From Parelaphostrongylus tenuis (Eukaryota > Nematoda > Chromadorea > Rhabditida > Metastrongylidae), in the NCBI GenBank assembly GCA_019055375.1, contig JAHQIW010003923.1, positions 124,001 to 188,000 of the forward strand: a DNA stretch of 64,000 bases, given 5' to 3'. The notes under the pieces were generated by a model. That model made no database searches. It was given only the letters and a program-made list of their open reading frames with translations, and was not told the DNA's origin. How positions within the stretch are numbered: the stretch's first letter is position 1; each line of letters opens with the position of its first letter. Below are positions 49,028-60,865 of this stretch, in pieces. A program made the position numbers and the translations under genes.

Positions 49028-52000
49028 ATGAGTCGTCGTGTTACGTATAGACGTCGGTTGTCATACAACACCAAGTCGAATAAGGCAAAGATTGTGAAGA
49101 CACCAGGTGGCCGACTTGTCTATCAGTACCTGAAAAAACGAGGATCGGTCCCGAGATGTAAAGATACCGGCGTCAAGCTGCATGGTGTAAGTGATCTCAG
49201 GTTTAGTCTCTACTCTTTTAGTTTTTGCTTTGTTCCTCATCTTTCACAGCTTCATCGCTTTATGCGGAATAGTAGAAATGATCTTATGGTGCATCCCGAA
49301 GGACTCAGATTGAAGCTTGTTTCGAAATCTTGGTGTATATTTGGTTCAGTTTCTTTATTGGGTTGACAAGGAATTTTCCGGACTTTTCTTGTTCATTATT
49401 TTTCTGCATCCAGGTTTTTCTTTTTTAATTGCGTTTAAAGCAACTTCTTACGGTTATTAATATAGGAACCGTTTATACATTTGTCCTGAGATAAATTTTT
49501 CGCGAGAATAAAAGTGATTGTTGATGCTAAACGAGATCGTTTGGGTTCAAGTGCTGCTGAGACTTTTCGCCGGATTCGCGAGACCTGGGGTGACGAAGCA
49601 GTTGTGAGAACTGCAATTCTTGATCCGTTCAACGAGTTCAAGGCTGGAAATGGAGATTTGACGTACGAGCAAAAAGCAGGCCCCCCATAAAAATCGATCA
49701 GCGAGCTGTTTTGGATGCAGCTGAGATCTCTCGTTGTGTAGCATAAGCGGTAGTTTTTGCTCTCGGGAAAATTTCATCTAAAACATGTGTAAGTGTTATA
49801 TGTCTGAATAAACGCAATAAGCTGCTGTAAACGATAGTAAAGACAAAAATTCAGGTGTGCGAAAAATAATCAACAAAGTGAAAAAGTCCGGAAAATTTTT
49901 TGTTTACCCGAGGGAACCATATAAGTATTTTAGGTTCTTTCTGATTATGAGGGGACACGTAAAACCGATCTCAATTGCTGGAGAGAAACGTTTCATAGGA
50001 ATGTCAGAAATCATTCAAAAGCTTACATCTGAGGCTACAACCCAACGTCGCTGATATTTAAAAAGATTTCTTTTTGACGTTGCTATCGGAGGAGTTTCTT
50101 TGATTTCAGACACGCATTATTCTCGCCGTACAGAGCACTTTCTTTGAATTATCAGGATTATTATCAATCGATATCGTAGTCGAATTTGATTCCAACGCTG
50201 TGCTCAAATCATAAAAAGACTTTATCTGAAACGCAGCAGGTAAATCAAGTTGAATTTCCATTTGCGATCAATGGACTCTTTCAGCAATTCACGTGTGACT
50301 GGGTGGCAGTCACGTTGGATGCCGCGATAACCATTGATTTTTCGGGCATATGAACGCATAGAGAAGTATCGCGTCTGCAGATCACGTGGTCGCCTCACTC
50401 ACACTCACGTGAATTGGGCAATTAAGACATTGATCGCAGATGGAATCAAACTTGTTTTACCTGCTGCGTTTTAGAAAAACAGTCTTTATAGGATATAAGC
50501 ACAGAGTTGGAGTCAGAGTCAATTACGCTATCGAATGATCACTAATAATCCAAAAAAAGAGTTTTGCTCGGCGAGAATATGCGTGTCTGAGACATAGCTC
50601 TGTGTGCAGATTACAGCGTTATAAAACGGTGTTTTGAAAAGCCGGGGACGTGGGAAAGTAGTCTCGTAACAATCCTGTGAATTATTTCTCTTTAGCGAAT
50701 GAGGTCGGTTTCTCATTTGTTCTCTCACAAAGAGAATTATCTTTTTTTCGTTTTCTTTTATATCGGGAGGTAAAGAGAGATGTGTTCTTAAGCAGTGTAG
50801 TATCATATCACATCAGTGATTGAGGGTGGATTGTCACGAATAGATTTACATTAAGGAATGTTAAGTGATATGCAAAACGGAGCCCCCAGGCGGGTCTTGA
50901 ACCCACGTTTCATACAAAGTGGGGTGAAATGTTTTGCATACCTCTCGACACTCTTCAATGTGTATCCATAATGTCATAACGTTGCTAAGCGAGAGAAAAA
51001 CTGATGGAAGCTATGCTGGGCTTCGCATCGCCAATGTAGACAGGCCATCCAAATATCCTTAAATAAATAACGCTGCTAACCTACCTACTTATTTGGTCAC
51101 TTGAACGGTGCGTCTTTTCGAACTTTGCGGATCCTAGCACACGAAAACGTTCTGGTTTAGCTGTTTTGTTCTATGGAGTCCCGAGGTAAGCTTGACTAGG
51201 GCTTCCTTAGATCGTCAGCGCATTAGAGCAGTGCCGGCTCTTGTGCATCAGAGGGACCTTACCATCTCACCACTAGTAGTTACTAAGACTACGGTCATTC
51301 CTGATTTGAATTACCCTTAGCCTGGCTCTCCGGGTGGGGCCTGCTAAAAGGCAGTACAAATAAAGAGTGAAATTAGGTTAGCTTTGAAGAGTTTTCATGT
51401 AGTCCCTATTAGTTTGAATGCTGTTCATCATTGAAGGACTCTATGAAGTATCGTGTCTTGGTGCATCTATAGCGCGTCAGAATTGCTCAGTTGACTTCGC
51501 TTGTTTGAACGACACGAAAAGACGTTTGAGGTGCCTTTTATGTTTGTAGCTAATGTCGGGTCAGGGGAATCTATTGTGATATATTATTCTTCCCAGCCGG
51601 ACATCCAGGTGAAATGTTGCATGCCAGCTTGAATGGAAACGGTGTGAGAACGTCTCCGTTATATGTCGCAATTTATTACGTAGGACTTTTTATTTACAAG
51701 AGAACGGTAAAATAACAGAACTTTCTCGACTTAGTCTTGAAATTTCTGATTTCTTTTACCATGAAAACGATTATTTGGCGTAACTAATATAGAATTCGCC
51801 TCGCAAAGGCTGAAATGCAACAGTGCTTGACAAGGTCTTTTTCGACATGGTTCAAAAATTGGAAAATTCCTACCAGGTACCCTATATTGCCTCTTTATGA
51901 GGAACTCCTTGCATAGAACTACATTATAAGCCTTCAAATCTTCCCCATTAGTTGATTTTAGTGATTACGCGAGGCGGAAGCTTTAGTCGCTCAACACCAT

Positions 52001-52849
52001 AACACAACATATTTGCCTTAAAATAGTTACAGTGGAAATCATAAGCGTCTCGTAAAGGGTTTGATTGGCGTTATCCTTTTCAATTCTATGCATCTGTAAA
52101 GTAACTGAAGGCTGGCGTCCGAGTTGGTCTTGTATCAAGACTGTAATATTCATTAGGTGAATTTACAATTAAATAAAGCGTTTTAGCCAAGAAGCGTATG
52201 TGTCCCTATATTTCCAAGTGAGTACCTCGCGCTAGTTCAACTGTGATGGACACCATGCATAGTTGGGTGGAATTTAAAGCTTGATTTATAGCCTTTTTTC
52301 TTTGAAGTAACACGATAGATTATGGGTATATTACCGTTCCACAAATAAACTGCATCACCACGTTTTGCTTGTGGTCGTTTTCAAAATTACGTACGCCTTA
52401 TTTTTGCAAAGGTATGAACTTGTGTCGTTATTATTGTCTGAGTAGGTTATTGCTTGTTTTGAGCTGTTAGGTTTAGTGGCGTACAGGCGCCTGTTTCGTC
52501 TTAATGGGACTCATCAGTACCACACTCCCCCAGTTCAGCCAATCCCCTGAGGTCAATCAATCCTCTGGAGGAATTAACGCCGAGTAAAAAATCACCCTTA
52601 ACTGAGGGAGGATGGTACTGATGAGTCTCAATAGGACGAAGCAGGCGCCTGCATACCACTAGACCTATCAGCTTAAAACAAGTTATATCCTTATCAGATT
52701 ATATAATTTTGGGCGGGTCTATAAAAAACAGTCGATATAAGAGATTGTTTGAGTAATTCGTTTAGTTAGGAAAGATTCATTCCACTGAGATCTGATTCTT
52801 CTGGAGATATTCCTGTTCGTTTACTGTTTTAAAAGTTTACTGGTTTTAA

Positions 52850-52880
<31 letters not shown>

Positions 52881-55611
52881 TTCGTCGAAAGATTTGCTGC
52901 TCAGGTGACTTCGAAATGTTACTGGATATCAAACTGCGATATAGAGTATGGAATACTTCCAACCGGAACGATTATTATTGCTCTTGAGTTGGACATTTCC
53001 AAACTCAAATCCTAACTTTGCTCTGCCATAGCAAATAGGGTTTTTTTTTTCTTTACCGGGAAACGAATGAAGAAACGACTTTTTTCGTCTTACAAGATGT
53101 TTTCACAAGAGTGGTAGTAATCATTCGAAAGATCAGATCTATGGCTACTGCGCTACGTGCTCTTTTTTCGAGAATTTTAAATATGTCGTAGCCTTTAGAT
53201 TGAAATTATCTTTTACAGCGGCCGCGTGCTTTGAGTATTACTTTGCTGGAAGCACGAAAAGCTTATGAACGCGTCGAGGAAGTCTTTTATTATCAAAAAC
53301 ATGCTTTTTATGTGGAGATTCTTTCAGAACAAAAAAGGAAATTCCCAATCAAATAGCAAGAAAGCACTCCACTTGTGAGTTGTCTTAGCGCGACCGAGTT
53401 GATCGCGGAACGCCGTATCGAATCTACGGCCACTAGATACCCAGCCCACATACTGCGTGAGAAGGTAATGCTGTGAAAATTGATCTTGTTTTCCCTGCAC
53501 CATTTCAGTGAAACGCTTTTTCCAGAAAGTAAGCAAAGCTTTGGAATAGTTGAAACTTAAGCTATAGAATAGTTACTTATAATTTGACGAAGGAGTTCTG
53601 TCCTTCGAAAAATATACGTGTCTGAAACAGAAATGTTTTCATTGTGCCACAGCGTTATAAGAAAGCTTTTTCAAAAAAAAAAAAAAAAAGAAAACGGCCA
53701 CATACCACAGTCTTTGGAGATTCATGCTTTTGAAAGAATAGTAAAAGTGCAATAGAAATCATTGTACAGCGAAAGAGGTCGTTTCTTTCCTTGTTCCCCG
53801 TTAACTGAAAAAACCCAAACAGCTTGTTTTCTCTGATAACGCGTGGTTATTGTAGTCCTAACATGTAAAACGGACATATGCTAAAGTTTGGTACTCTTTG
53901 TATTCAGTGATCGTATCAGCTCATACTTGCAGCTATGGCACGTGGCCTGGACGATTGTAGTTTTCTGATCCCTGGTCGAGTCACTCAGTAGTCAATGATA
54001 GTGTGGGGGATGTTTTTAACAAGTTCCTTAAAGATTTCCTTTTCTGTTGATCTGGGTTTTTTTTTTAAGTTTTTGCGAATAATAAGTGATTTGTCGTGTG
54101 AACAAGATATGATTTACAGGTAACAGAAGTACATCTCTTTCTAATCTAAACAAATGTACACTACGCCTAGTAAATCTAATTCACTGATTTCGTTTGATAG
54201 AGCATAAGTGCGATTAAATAAGAGATATCGGTTTTTGTCCATTATAAGGCGACATATGAAAAACCTATCTCACTCGCCGGGCAGGAACTTTTCACAGAAG
54301 TGTTAGTAGTATAAGAAAGCCTGAATCTCTGGCTAGCAAGGTATGTGGCTGGTTTTTTCAAAGGATCTTATTTTAATGCTGTAGAATTCGAAGTAATGCC
54401 ACGTTCCACATCGGCTGCGCAATTCAACTATTACATCGCCCGATAAAGCGTATGAACGCACAAAGAAAGTCTTTCAGCATTAGATTCATACGTTTGATCT
54501 GAAGTCTCTCTTGAAGCGGATAAAAATTCCTAGGTGAATGTCAAAAGTCGCACATTTCCGAATCGATCGAAATCGACCAATTGATCCATCGTGGACGGCC
54601 GCTCATCGAATCTGTTGGCACCAGGTTCCTAAACCTTGGATTAGCCTGTAAATAAGCGAGCCGAATGTGTGGAACCCGATTTTATTTTCCCTGCTACAGT
54701 ACAGTGAAACAATCTTACCAGAAAATGAGCACAGCGTTGAAATATTTGAATCCTACGTTGTCGAATGATTACTAATAGTCTGAAGAAAGAGCTCTGTCTT
54801 GCGAGAAAAATGCATGTTCAGAACAAATAGGTTTTCTTTCTGTAAAAACGTCAAAAAGGCTTTTTCGACGACCGGACACGTGGAGCTGCAGCCACAGATA
54901 AGCTTTTGAGCGATTACTAATACTCCTCCTAGAGTTCCTGAAGCGAATGAGATCGATTTTTCATTTGTCGTCTCACAATGGGCAAATACCGAGTATTTGG
55001 TACAGTACAAATGGCGGTGGCGAACTCGTATGTGCTTGCAGTGCCGGTGCTCCATGATTGTGTTCCCATAGATTGTTTAGTTTCTTTCATTTTGTTTGGT
55101 CAATTTTCGAAAACGTTCAAAGTAATCATGAAATCCTTGAAGAACTGTTCATACCTCCATGCTATCCATGCTACGATGCAAGATTTCGTCTGTGCAATTG
55201 TTGAATTTCGCCCACCTAAAGGGCCTAAATAATGAGGAGTTTTGTCTGTTATCAGAACAGTCTGTACTTTCATGGGTGCCTCAATATGCGTCGTTTTTTT
55301 TTCTTATGTGTAGCAACTACCGGTAATTCATAGCTTCTTATCTAGAGGGATTATAGGATGTAGAATATAGGAATAACCTCGAAATACCCATTGTAGTTTA
55401 TTTTGTATCTTCACTTATAACAATATTTTAGATCACACCCGCGCGTCCTCGTGAGCTGAGAAGGTTGAAGAAAAACCAGAGAACTGTTTCCCGTGCATAT
55501 GGAGGTTGCCTTTCACCTAACGCTGTCAAGGAGCGCATTCTTCGTTCATTCCTTCTTGAAGAGCAGAAGATTGTGTCAAGGGTGTTGAAATCCAGGAGAG
55601 CGGCCGAGTAA
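49028..55611 (+). CDS. rpl-34: 60S ribosomal protein L34 (two coding exons, 6.2-kb intron)
   Basis: Component of the large cytosolic ribosomal subunit. Exon 1 is 49028-49186 (53 codons: [39 protein letters not shown]). Exon 2 is 55432-55611 ([41 protein letters not shown], stop TAA). The joint is phase 0 at LHG|ITPARP. The 112 residues equal the usual eL34 length, with the conserved start [15 protein letters not shown]. Donor GTAAGT and acceptor ATATTTTAG are good. No disruption is seen, and the presence of an intron argues against a processed copy. Odd: the intron (49187-55431) is very long for a ribosomal protein gene and is packed with a mariner fragment, R5 repeats and a MITE. Confidence 0.96.
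49490..49745 (+). mobile_element. Mariner-like transposase N-terminal fragment M4 inside the rpl-34 intron
   Basis: Plus-strand frame reads [20 protein letters not shown], then [11 protein letters not shown], a Tc1/mariner (SETMAR-like) helix-turn-helix region. It stops at TAA near 49690, and a one-base shift restores [12 protein letters not shown]. No catalytic domain follows. Confidence 0.65.
50860..50960 (-). repeat. tRNA-like element, family B fragment, in the rpl-34 intron
   Basis: Minus strand has GTGGGTTCAAGACCCGCCTG (B-box-like) and the family tail GTTTTGCATATCACTTAACA. The A-box half is disrupted. Confidence 0.5.
52452..52692. repeat. Foldback MITE with about 80-bp arms in the rpl-34 intron
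   Basis: The left arm (GTACAGGCGCCTGTTTCGTC, ATGGGACTCATCAGTACC) and the right arm (GGTACTGATGAGTCTCA, GACGAAGCAGGCGCCTGC) are reverse complements, with outer ends TTGTTTTGAGCTG and CAGCTTAAAACAA. Centre about 75 bp. Confidence 0.8.
52848..52878. repeat. (AT)n microsatellite
   Basis: About 13 AT dinucleotides within the rpl-34 intron. Confidence 0.9.
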
Positions 55612-57830
55612 ATTGATTTGTTATTGTTCTTATAAATTGTTACATGAAGTGCTAATACATGTTGGTCACTCGTGGAGTGGAGGGAACATTCTCAAGGTGT
55701 TATTTGATGACATCTCTGAAACAGCTCACCTACACATGGTTTTTTTTTGGTTCATTTGCAGTACATCTTTAAGTAAGCACCTGGTATTGTTCACAGTGAG
55801 TACCTGAGAAGAGATAATGGAAAAAATTCTGTATCATCAGGAGGATAAACATCATCAAAAGAGCCATAAAAAATGAAGTTAGAAGAAGCATTTACACCGC
55901 GATTATGATTGAGGCCAAGTAATGGTAGGCTGATAATCTGAAAGAAAGTATGATAAGAAAATGAAGAGAACGGTGCTGTGGATTAACACATAGGCATGTT
56001 CACGGGGGCTATAAAGCAGATATATTCGCATATGGGTACAATTTGTGGGATTTTACTATGGAAATTTCTTACAGAGGATGTCAAACTCTCCATGAATAAC
56101 GACTGTGAGCGAAAGGAACGATAAACTGAGGTGATATCCGCTTGATTCATAAGAAGAAGAGATGCGAGTATTTGACTCGAACAATACTGGGCGCCGTGTA
56201 GGAAATCTTTGGGCCTTCGACCATCTTTGTTGTAATCTGCGGTTGAATCCAGGCAAATGACTAACTGTATGTCCTTTTCTCCTTGAAAAATTCTACCGTC
56301 CAGATGAGATTGCGTCGGATGTAGAGGCTTATCACCTGCATAAATACTCGTTACAGTTCCTAAATGTCTCTTGAGAGCATGAGAAACGTTCGAAAATTTG
56401 GTCTGGTTTCCTAAAATGCTCCAATTTCCATACGTAAAACTAATAAGATCTACGTTGTTCGCTCCTTGGAAACTGATATGTTAAGATGGCGCAGAACGGG
56501 TCATCATGGCATTTTCCTTAGTCTGGAAGTTACTACATCAACCACTCCAGTGGAACACCACTTAGGTTTGCGTGTATCTCATTCAGTAGGAGGCTGAACA
56601 TCACATCTTCCAGCAGTTCACGAATATCACATTGGAGGATCAAAAATAACCATTTGTTCAAAATGTAACAGGTGTGATGGCATGATAGATTTCAGAAGAC
56701 GGCTTCTACAATCTACCATTTGCCGGTCTTTGAGACCACATCACGCTCTAAAGAGGGCTTTCTGGAACATTACTAGCCCTTTTTTCTTCTTTGTCAACGT
56801 AAACGCCATATGTGTGCTGCACCGTCCACTGGGCAATCCTATCAGCTTGGTGCGAAAGTAATGGCGGTTGTACTTACGTGATAAATGGCGACGAATTTTC
56901 TAAACCGACCTCATTCATTGGACAGGAACTTCTCATCATAATGTTAGAGATCATCTTAAAGCTTGATTCTCTGACTAGAGCTCTGCGCGGTTGGTTTTCC
57001 AAAACACCTTTATATAGCACTGTGAAATCCAAAATAAAATGTTTTACACAATCATTCTTCTCTTTATCTCGCTTATATTTCGCTGAACAAAACTCCTTCC
57101 TTAGAGTGCCATTGCTCATTCGATGACAGAAGTTCCAGAGAACTGAAAAATGTGTTTGCTTTTTGAAAAAGCATTTTGATAGTGTTGTAGGAGTAAGGAA
57201 AGATTTGTGTTTCAAACTGCGTCGGACGGAGCTTTTTCTCTAGACTGTTAGTAATCGTTTTATGTCGTTAGTTCCTCTGATTCCAACGTTGTGATAATTT
57301 TTTGAAAACACCGTTTAGTGGGGGAACTCGGTAGAGTCTCACATTTTCGACGACCTTTTTTACCGGTTAACTTACAGAGCGGGGGAGGGGGTGGGGAAGG
57401 GTAAGGCAGGGGCGGGATGATCGATCGCGTTTGAAATCTTGGTATTCATTGGGGATTTTTCACCGCATCAACAAAAATTCCAGATCGAAAGGTATGGTTT
57501 CGATACTACAGAAAATGCTCTGCTCGCTGATATTTTTTTCGTGCTTCAGTGACTTATACGCGCAATAAAAATGAAGGTAAAAGGCGAATAATAAAATTTC
57601 AACACATAATTTCATTCTTGACTTTGTAGCGTTTTGGAAGAGTGTTTTGAAAATCTGGCGACGCAGGGCTGTATCTAGAATTTCATACGTTCGAATGATT
57701 AGTAACACTCTTATGAAAAGTTCTTTTCCAGCAAATGAGATCGGTTTATAAATTTGTCGCTGCCTAACATATAAATGCCATGGCGGTTTCAGACCGTGAG
57801 TTTTTGAATGATGACTAAGCTCGTATACGT
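55612..57830. other. rpl-34 3' flank; R5 repeats, no further gene recognised
   Basis: R5-like words recur from 56878 (CGACCTCATTCATTGGACAG, AACTTCTCATCATAATGTTA) to about 57780. A G-rich tract lies at 57378-57420. The open frames here do not resemble known proteins. Confidence 0.5.
57378..57420 (+). repeat. G-rich tract (possible G-quadruplex)
   Basis: GCGGGGGAGGGGGTGGGGAA followed by further G runs, more than four runs of at least three G. Confidence 0.6.
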
Positions 57831-57835
57831 ATTAA

Positions 57836-58480
57836 TTAATCAAAACAGGATATATTACATTCAACACATTTTGGCCAATGATAAATAAGTTTGTTCGTAA
57901 ACGTAGCATAAAAATCAGTGCTAGGGATTCGACACTCTTGCAAAGCATTCTGTGTATCCTGTCGACTGTGGAAGCGTTTTCCATGCAAGTTTTCGAGATA
58001 CTTGGAGAAGCAGTAGACGGTGCTCACGAGGTCCGGCGAATTTGAATGTTGAGGCAAAGTTTTGTAGGCCAGTGTGTTAGACTTTTGAAGCGTTTGCTGT
58101 GCGACACGTGACTGTTGACTATTCTATTTATAAAAGACCGCAGTTACTTTTGCACCACCTTTATTCAATTCAAATGGTGAACGACAGTAGATTGGCTTTC
58201 GTTGAGTTCTCTTGCCAATCTCGTGATACCCGAAGATGATCAGCTTCGTTGATTGCTTTCAACTGATTGTTGTCAACTTCACATGGCTGGTCATGTTTCT
58301 CATCTTCAAGGCTCTCGTCTCCTTTACTAGACTTCTCGGACCATAAGTGAACTGTACGTTCGTTAGCGGTTTCTGACGAAAATGCATTAATGATGTGGCG
58401 AGTTGTTTTTGTTATTTCATGACCCATTCTGAACTCACGGTCTAAAACCATCGTTACTTTTGCAATAGCTAATACTGTTT
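57836..58480 (-). mobile_element. Cecropia-group mariner relic (Hsmar1/bandit-like), internally deleted
   Basis: The minus-strand N-terminal frame (58451 down to 58170) reads FRMGHEITKTTRHI, NERTVHLW, KGDESLEDEKHDQPCEVDNN, QLKAINEAD. The C-terminal frame (58057 down to 57836) reads MPQHSNSPDLVSTVYCF, GKRFHSRQDTQNA, STDFYATFTNKLI, WPKCVECN. These match the first and last parts of Hsmar1-like mariner transposase, a lineage known from hookworms as bandit. The DDD core region is missing between them and the frames are broken. TTACTTTTGCA words at about 58144 and 58453 resemble mariner ends. Confidence 0.82.
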
Positions 58481-58579
58481 TTTAGTCTGGAATAGAAACA
58501 AATGAAAGAGCAAGTAAGAGGTCATAAACAACAAAACATAGTGCGAGAACTGCGCATTAAGATGATATTCAACAAGGCC

Positions 58580-58582
<3 letters not shown>

Positions 58583-58646
<64 letters not shown>
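58583..58646. repeat. (TA)n followed by (TTTA)n microsatellite
   Basis: About 15 TA units run directly into about nine TTTA units. Confidence 0.9.
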
Positions 58647-58802
58647 TTTTATTTGTCTATATAAGTCCATTCTAATATCAAACGGCAAATTACAGCAATG
58701 CATGAATGACTATTGCTTTTGCACCGACTCAATGAAACTTATGAAACACCGACATGTTGTCCATTACACGAGTTTGACACCCAGGGTTTACAATTTCTCG
58801 CG

Positions 58803-59535
58803 ACTTAAATCCTAGGCGTCAAACTCTTGTAATGGACAATCCATTGTTTTCTCAAATGTATTTGTGAAGGACTCTACTTGATAAGTTCCTTCAGGTTGGT
58901 GCAAAAGGATTATTTTTAATTTTCATTGTTTATACTGTCTTTTTGTAGTGTTATGATGTTTCATGAGTTCCTATGAGAACTAAGTAGTGAGCAAAAACAC
59001 GGCCTCAGGCGGGAAGCGAATCCGCTTTTCATCATCTCCGGGGACGTGTGCTATGCCACTACAATACCGAGGCACAATTGCCCGACCACTCACTCATTCT
59101 TCAACATCCCTATGTTGAACATAATAACACTGTAAAAAGGCAGTAAAACAATAGAAATTTGGATTATTACTTTTCACGATGGCTGCCAACTCAACTGGGT
59201 TTATAAAGCGAAATCGCATACCCGACCAAACCTGTTGAAGGTTGGTCGCTGACAGCTAGCAGCAAATGTGTCTCGGCGGTGTAGTGGTTGGGCATGCGTC
59301 CCTGGATAGGATGAAACGCGAGTTCGATTCCGGCCTGAGGCCGTGTTTTTGCTCACCACTCAGTTCTCTTAGGAATTTACGAAATATCATAATGCTGCAA
59401 AAAGGTAGTAGAAACTACAGAAATTTGGATTACTGCTTTTGCACCAACCTAAAGAAACTTATCAAGTAGAGTCTCTCACAAATACATTTGAGGGAACAAT
59501 GGATTGTCCATTACTAGAGTTTGATACCCAGAGTT
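58803..59535. repeat. Large imperfect palindrome: mariner-type MITE with two inverted SINE-B copies
   Basis: The left arm, about 58803-59070, is the reverse complement of the right arm, about 59262-59535. From outside in, the arms hold a TAATGGACAATCCATTG block, a mariner-type end GGTTGGTGCAAAAGGATTAT at about 58893 (mirrored at 59432-59452), and a family B SINE in each arm (minus at 58975-59150, plus at 59215-59440). The centre, about 59070-59262, is unpaired or weakly paired. Confidence 0.75.
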
Positions 59536-59704
59536 TACCAATTTCTCATTGTCGTGTGCAGAGGTAAATGCGGATATTTCACAGCATATTCTTAATCGAA
59601 TGATTAATCTGTAAAATCATTGATATGAAATGCCTTTATCTGAAGACATATTTTGTTTAGTATTTGGAGTATTTGAGAATACAGTGATAGCTACATGCTC
59701 GCTA

Positions 59705-59995
59705 CTCGTTGATGAACTTCCTCAGCGTAGTTCATCCACCGTGTTGAGCGGCTGACTGGGCACCGACATTGCTTTCTCATAATCTTGCATTGGTTGCCAT
59801 GATCATCGACATATTCCATTGTCAGACTTTCCAGTGCGTCTGTGTTGAGCATTAATGGCTTCTAATGTACAAGACCATATTGGGACCATCTCTTTGATGA
59901 TTATATGCAGTAAGAGCATTGATCTGAGTCTCTGCTTGAGTTGTTCAGGAAATTCCTGTCGCATCTGCCCACAAGCCTTAACCTAAACTTTCCAA
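59705..59995 (-). pseudogene. Second, more decayed copy of the acetylcholinesterase terminal exon
   Basis: The minus strand repeats the words of 60866-61123 in the same order (GTGGGCAGATG, CAATATGGTC, GAAAGTCTGACAATGGA, ATATGTCGATGATCATGGC, CAATGCAAGATTATG, GTGCCCAGTCAGC). The reading frame is broken several times. Downstream (lower coordinates) the 3' flank is also shared, so the duplication covered the exon and its 3' UTR. Confidence 0.75.
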
Positions 59996-60299
59996 GTCAA
60001 AGCAAGTAAAGTATCTGAATGTGTAGGGGAAATCTTCAAGTCTCGGAGTCGTATGACTCATCTAGGTTTTTTTTCAAAACCGAGGAAATATTGCATATTT
60101 TTTGCACGTGAGTCACGTCTGCGTGGTCTATCGACCAGATCCAGAGCCATTAACATACCTAGCCGAAGCAATGCGCGGCATGTTGAAAGCTCAGTCTTCT
60201 ATCTTTTGCTATAGTGCAGTAAAACGGTATTTTCATAAAGCAAGCACAGCCCGAAATTGCAGAAGCTTACGCTTTCTAGTGGATACTAATATCTGATAG

Positions 60300-60570
60300 G
60301 TAAAGCTTTGTTCTACAAGAAGTAAGCGTGTGTGAAACGAAAAATCTACATTCTCTACTGCAGCGCTGTACATTGAAGTTTTTGTGAAACAAACACTTTT
60401 TTAAAATTTCCGAGAGTTACGCTATTGATGTACCGAATTAATATTGAAAGTCTGAAGAAAGAGCTCTGTCCTGCGAAAAATACTTCTGAGAGGGCGGATC
60501 GTGCGTGAAACACAGTTGTAAATTGAGCGCTACAATATTGTGAAAAGACCTTTCTAATCAACAAGCACAT
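60300..60570 (-). repeat. R5 dispersed repeat between the two terminal exon copies
   Basis: AGTCTGAAGAAAGAGCTCTG followed by TCCTGCGAAAA and GTGTGAAAC words, as in the rpl-34 intron copies. Confidence 0.5.
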
Positions 60571-60865
60571 GTTTGATTTCTGCGAGATTTCAGTTTTGAC
60601 AAATTGTTTTTAGTTATCTTATTCAGAAAGAGAGTTCCTTTGAAAGACATCTGCCCGATTTCAGAAAAAAAAAACCTCCTATCGTTTAGCAATATTTTCT
60701 TGTCGTATACAAAATGGGATGCTTTTTTTTCCAAACTTTTCAATTGAATGAATAAACTATAAAATTAATGACGTCTAATGCTTTATTCTAAGACGTAATG
60801 CGCTCGTTATTTAGAGCATATAAGAATTAAGTAGCAACTGCGTGCTCGTAACTCGATGATCTTCA

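Larger units (their letters stand above)
49930..55000. repeat. Diverged R5 repeat copies in both orientations through the rpl-34 intron
   Basis: Forward copies start at about 49938, 53075 and 54238 (words AACCGATCTCA...GCTGGA, TTTCATAGGAATGTCAG, ATCATTC). Inverted copies lie at about 50526, 53590 and 54764 (CGAATGATTACTAATAGTCT, AAGAGCTCTGTCTTGCGAGA). Copies are about 150-300 bp and heavily diverged. No open frame. Confidence 0.6.
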
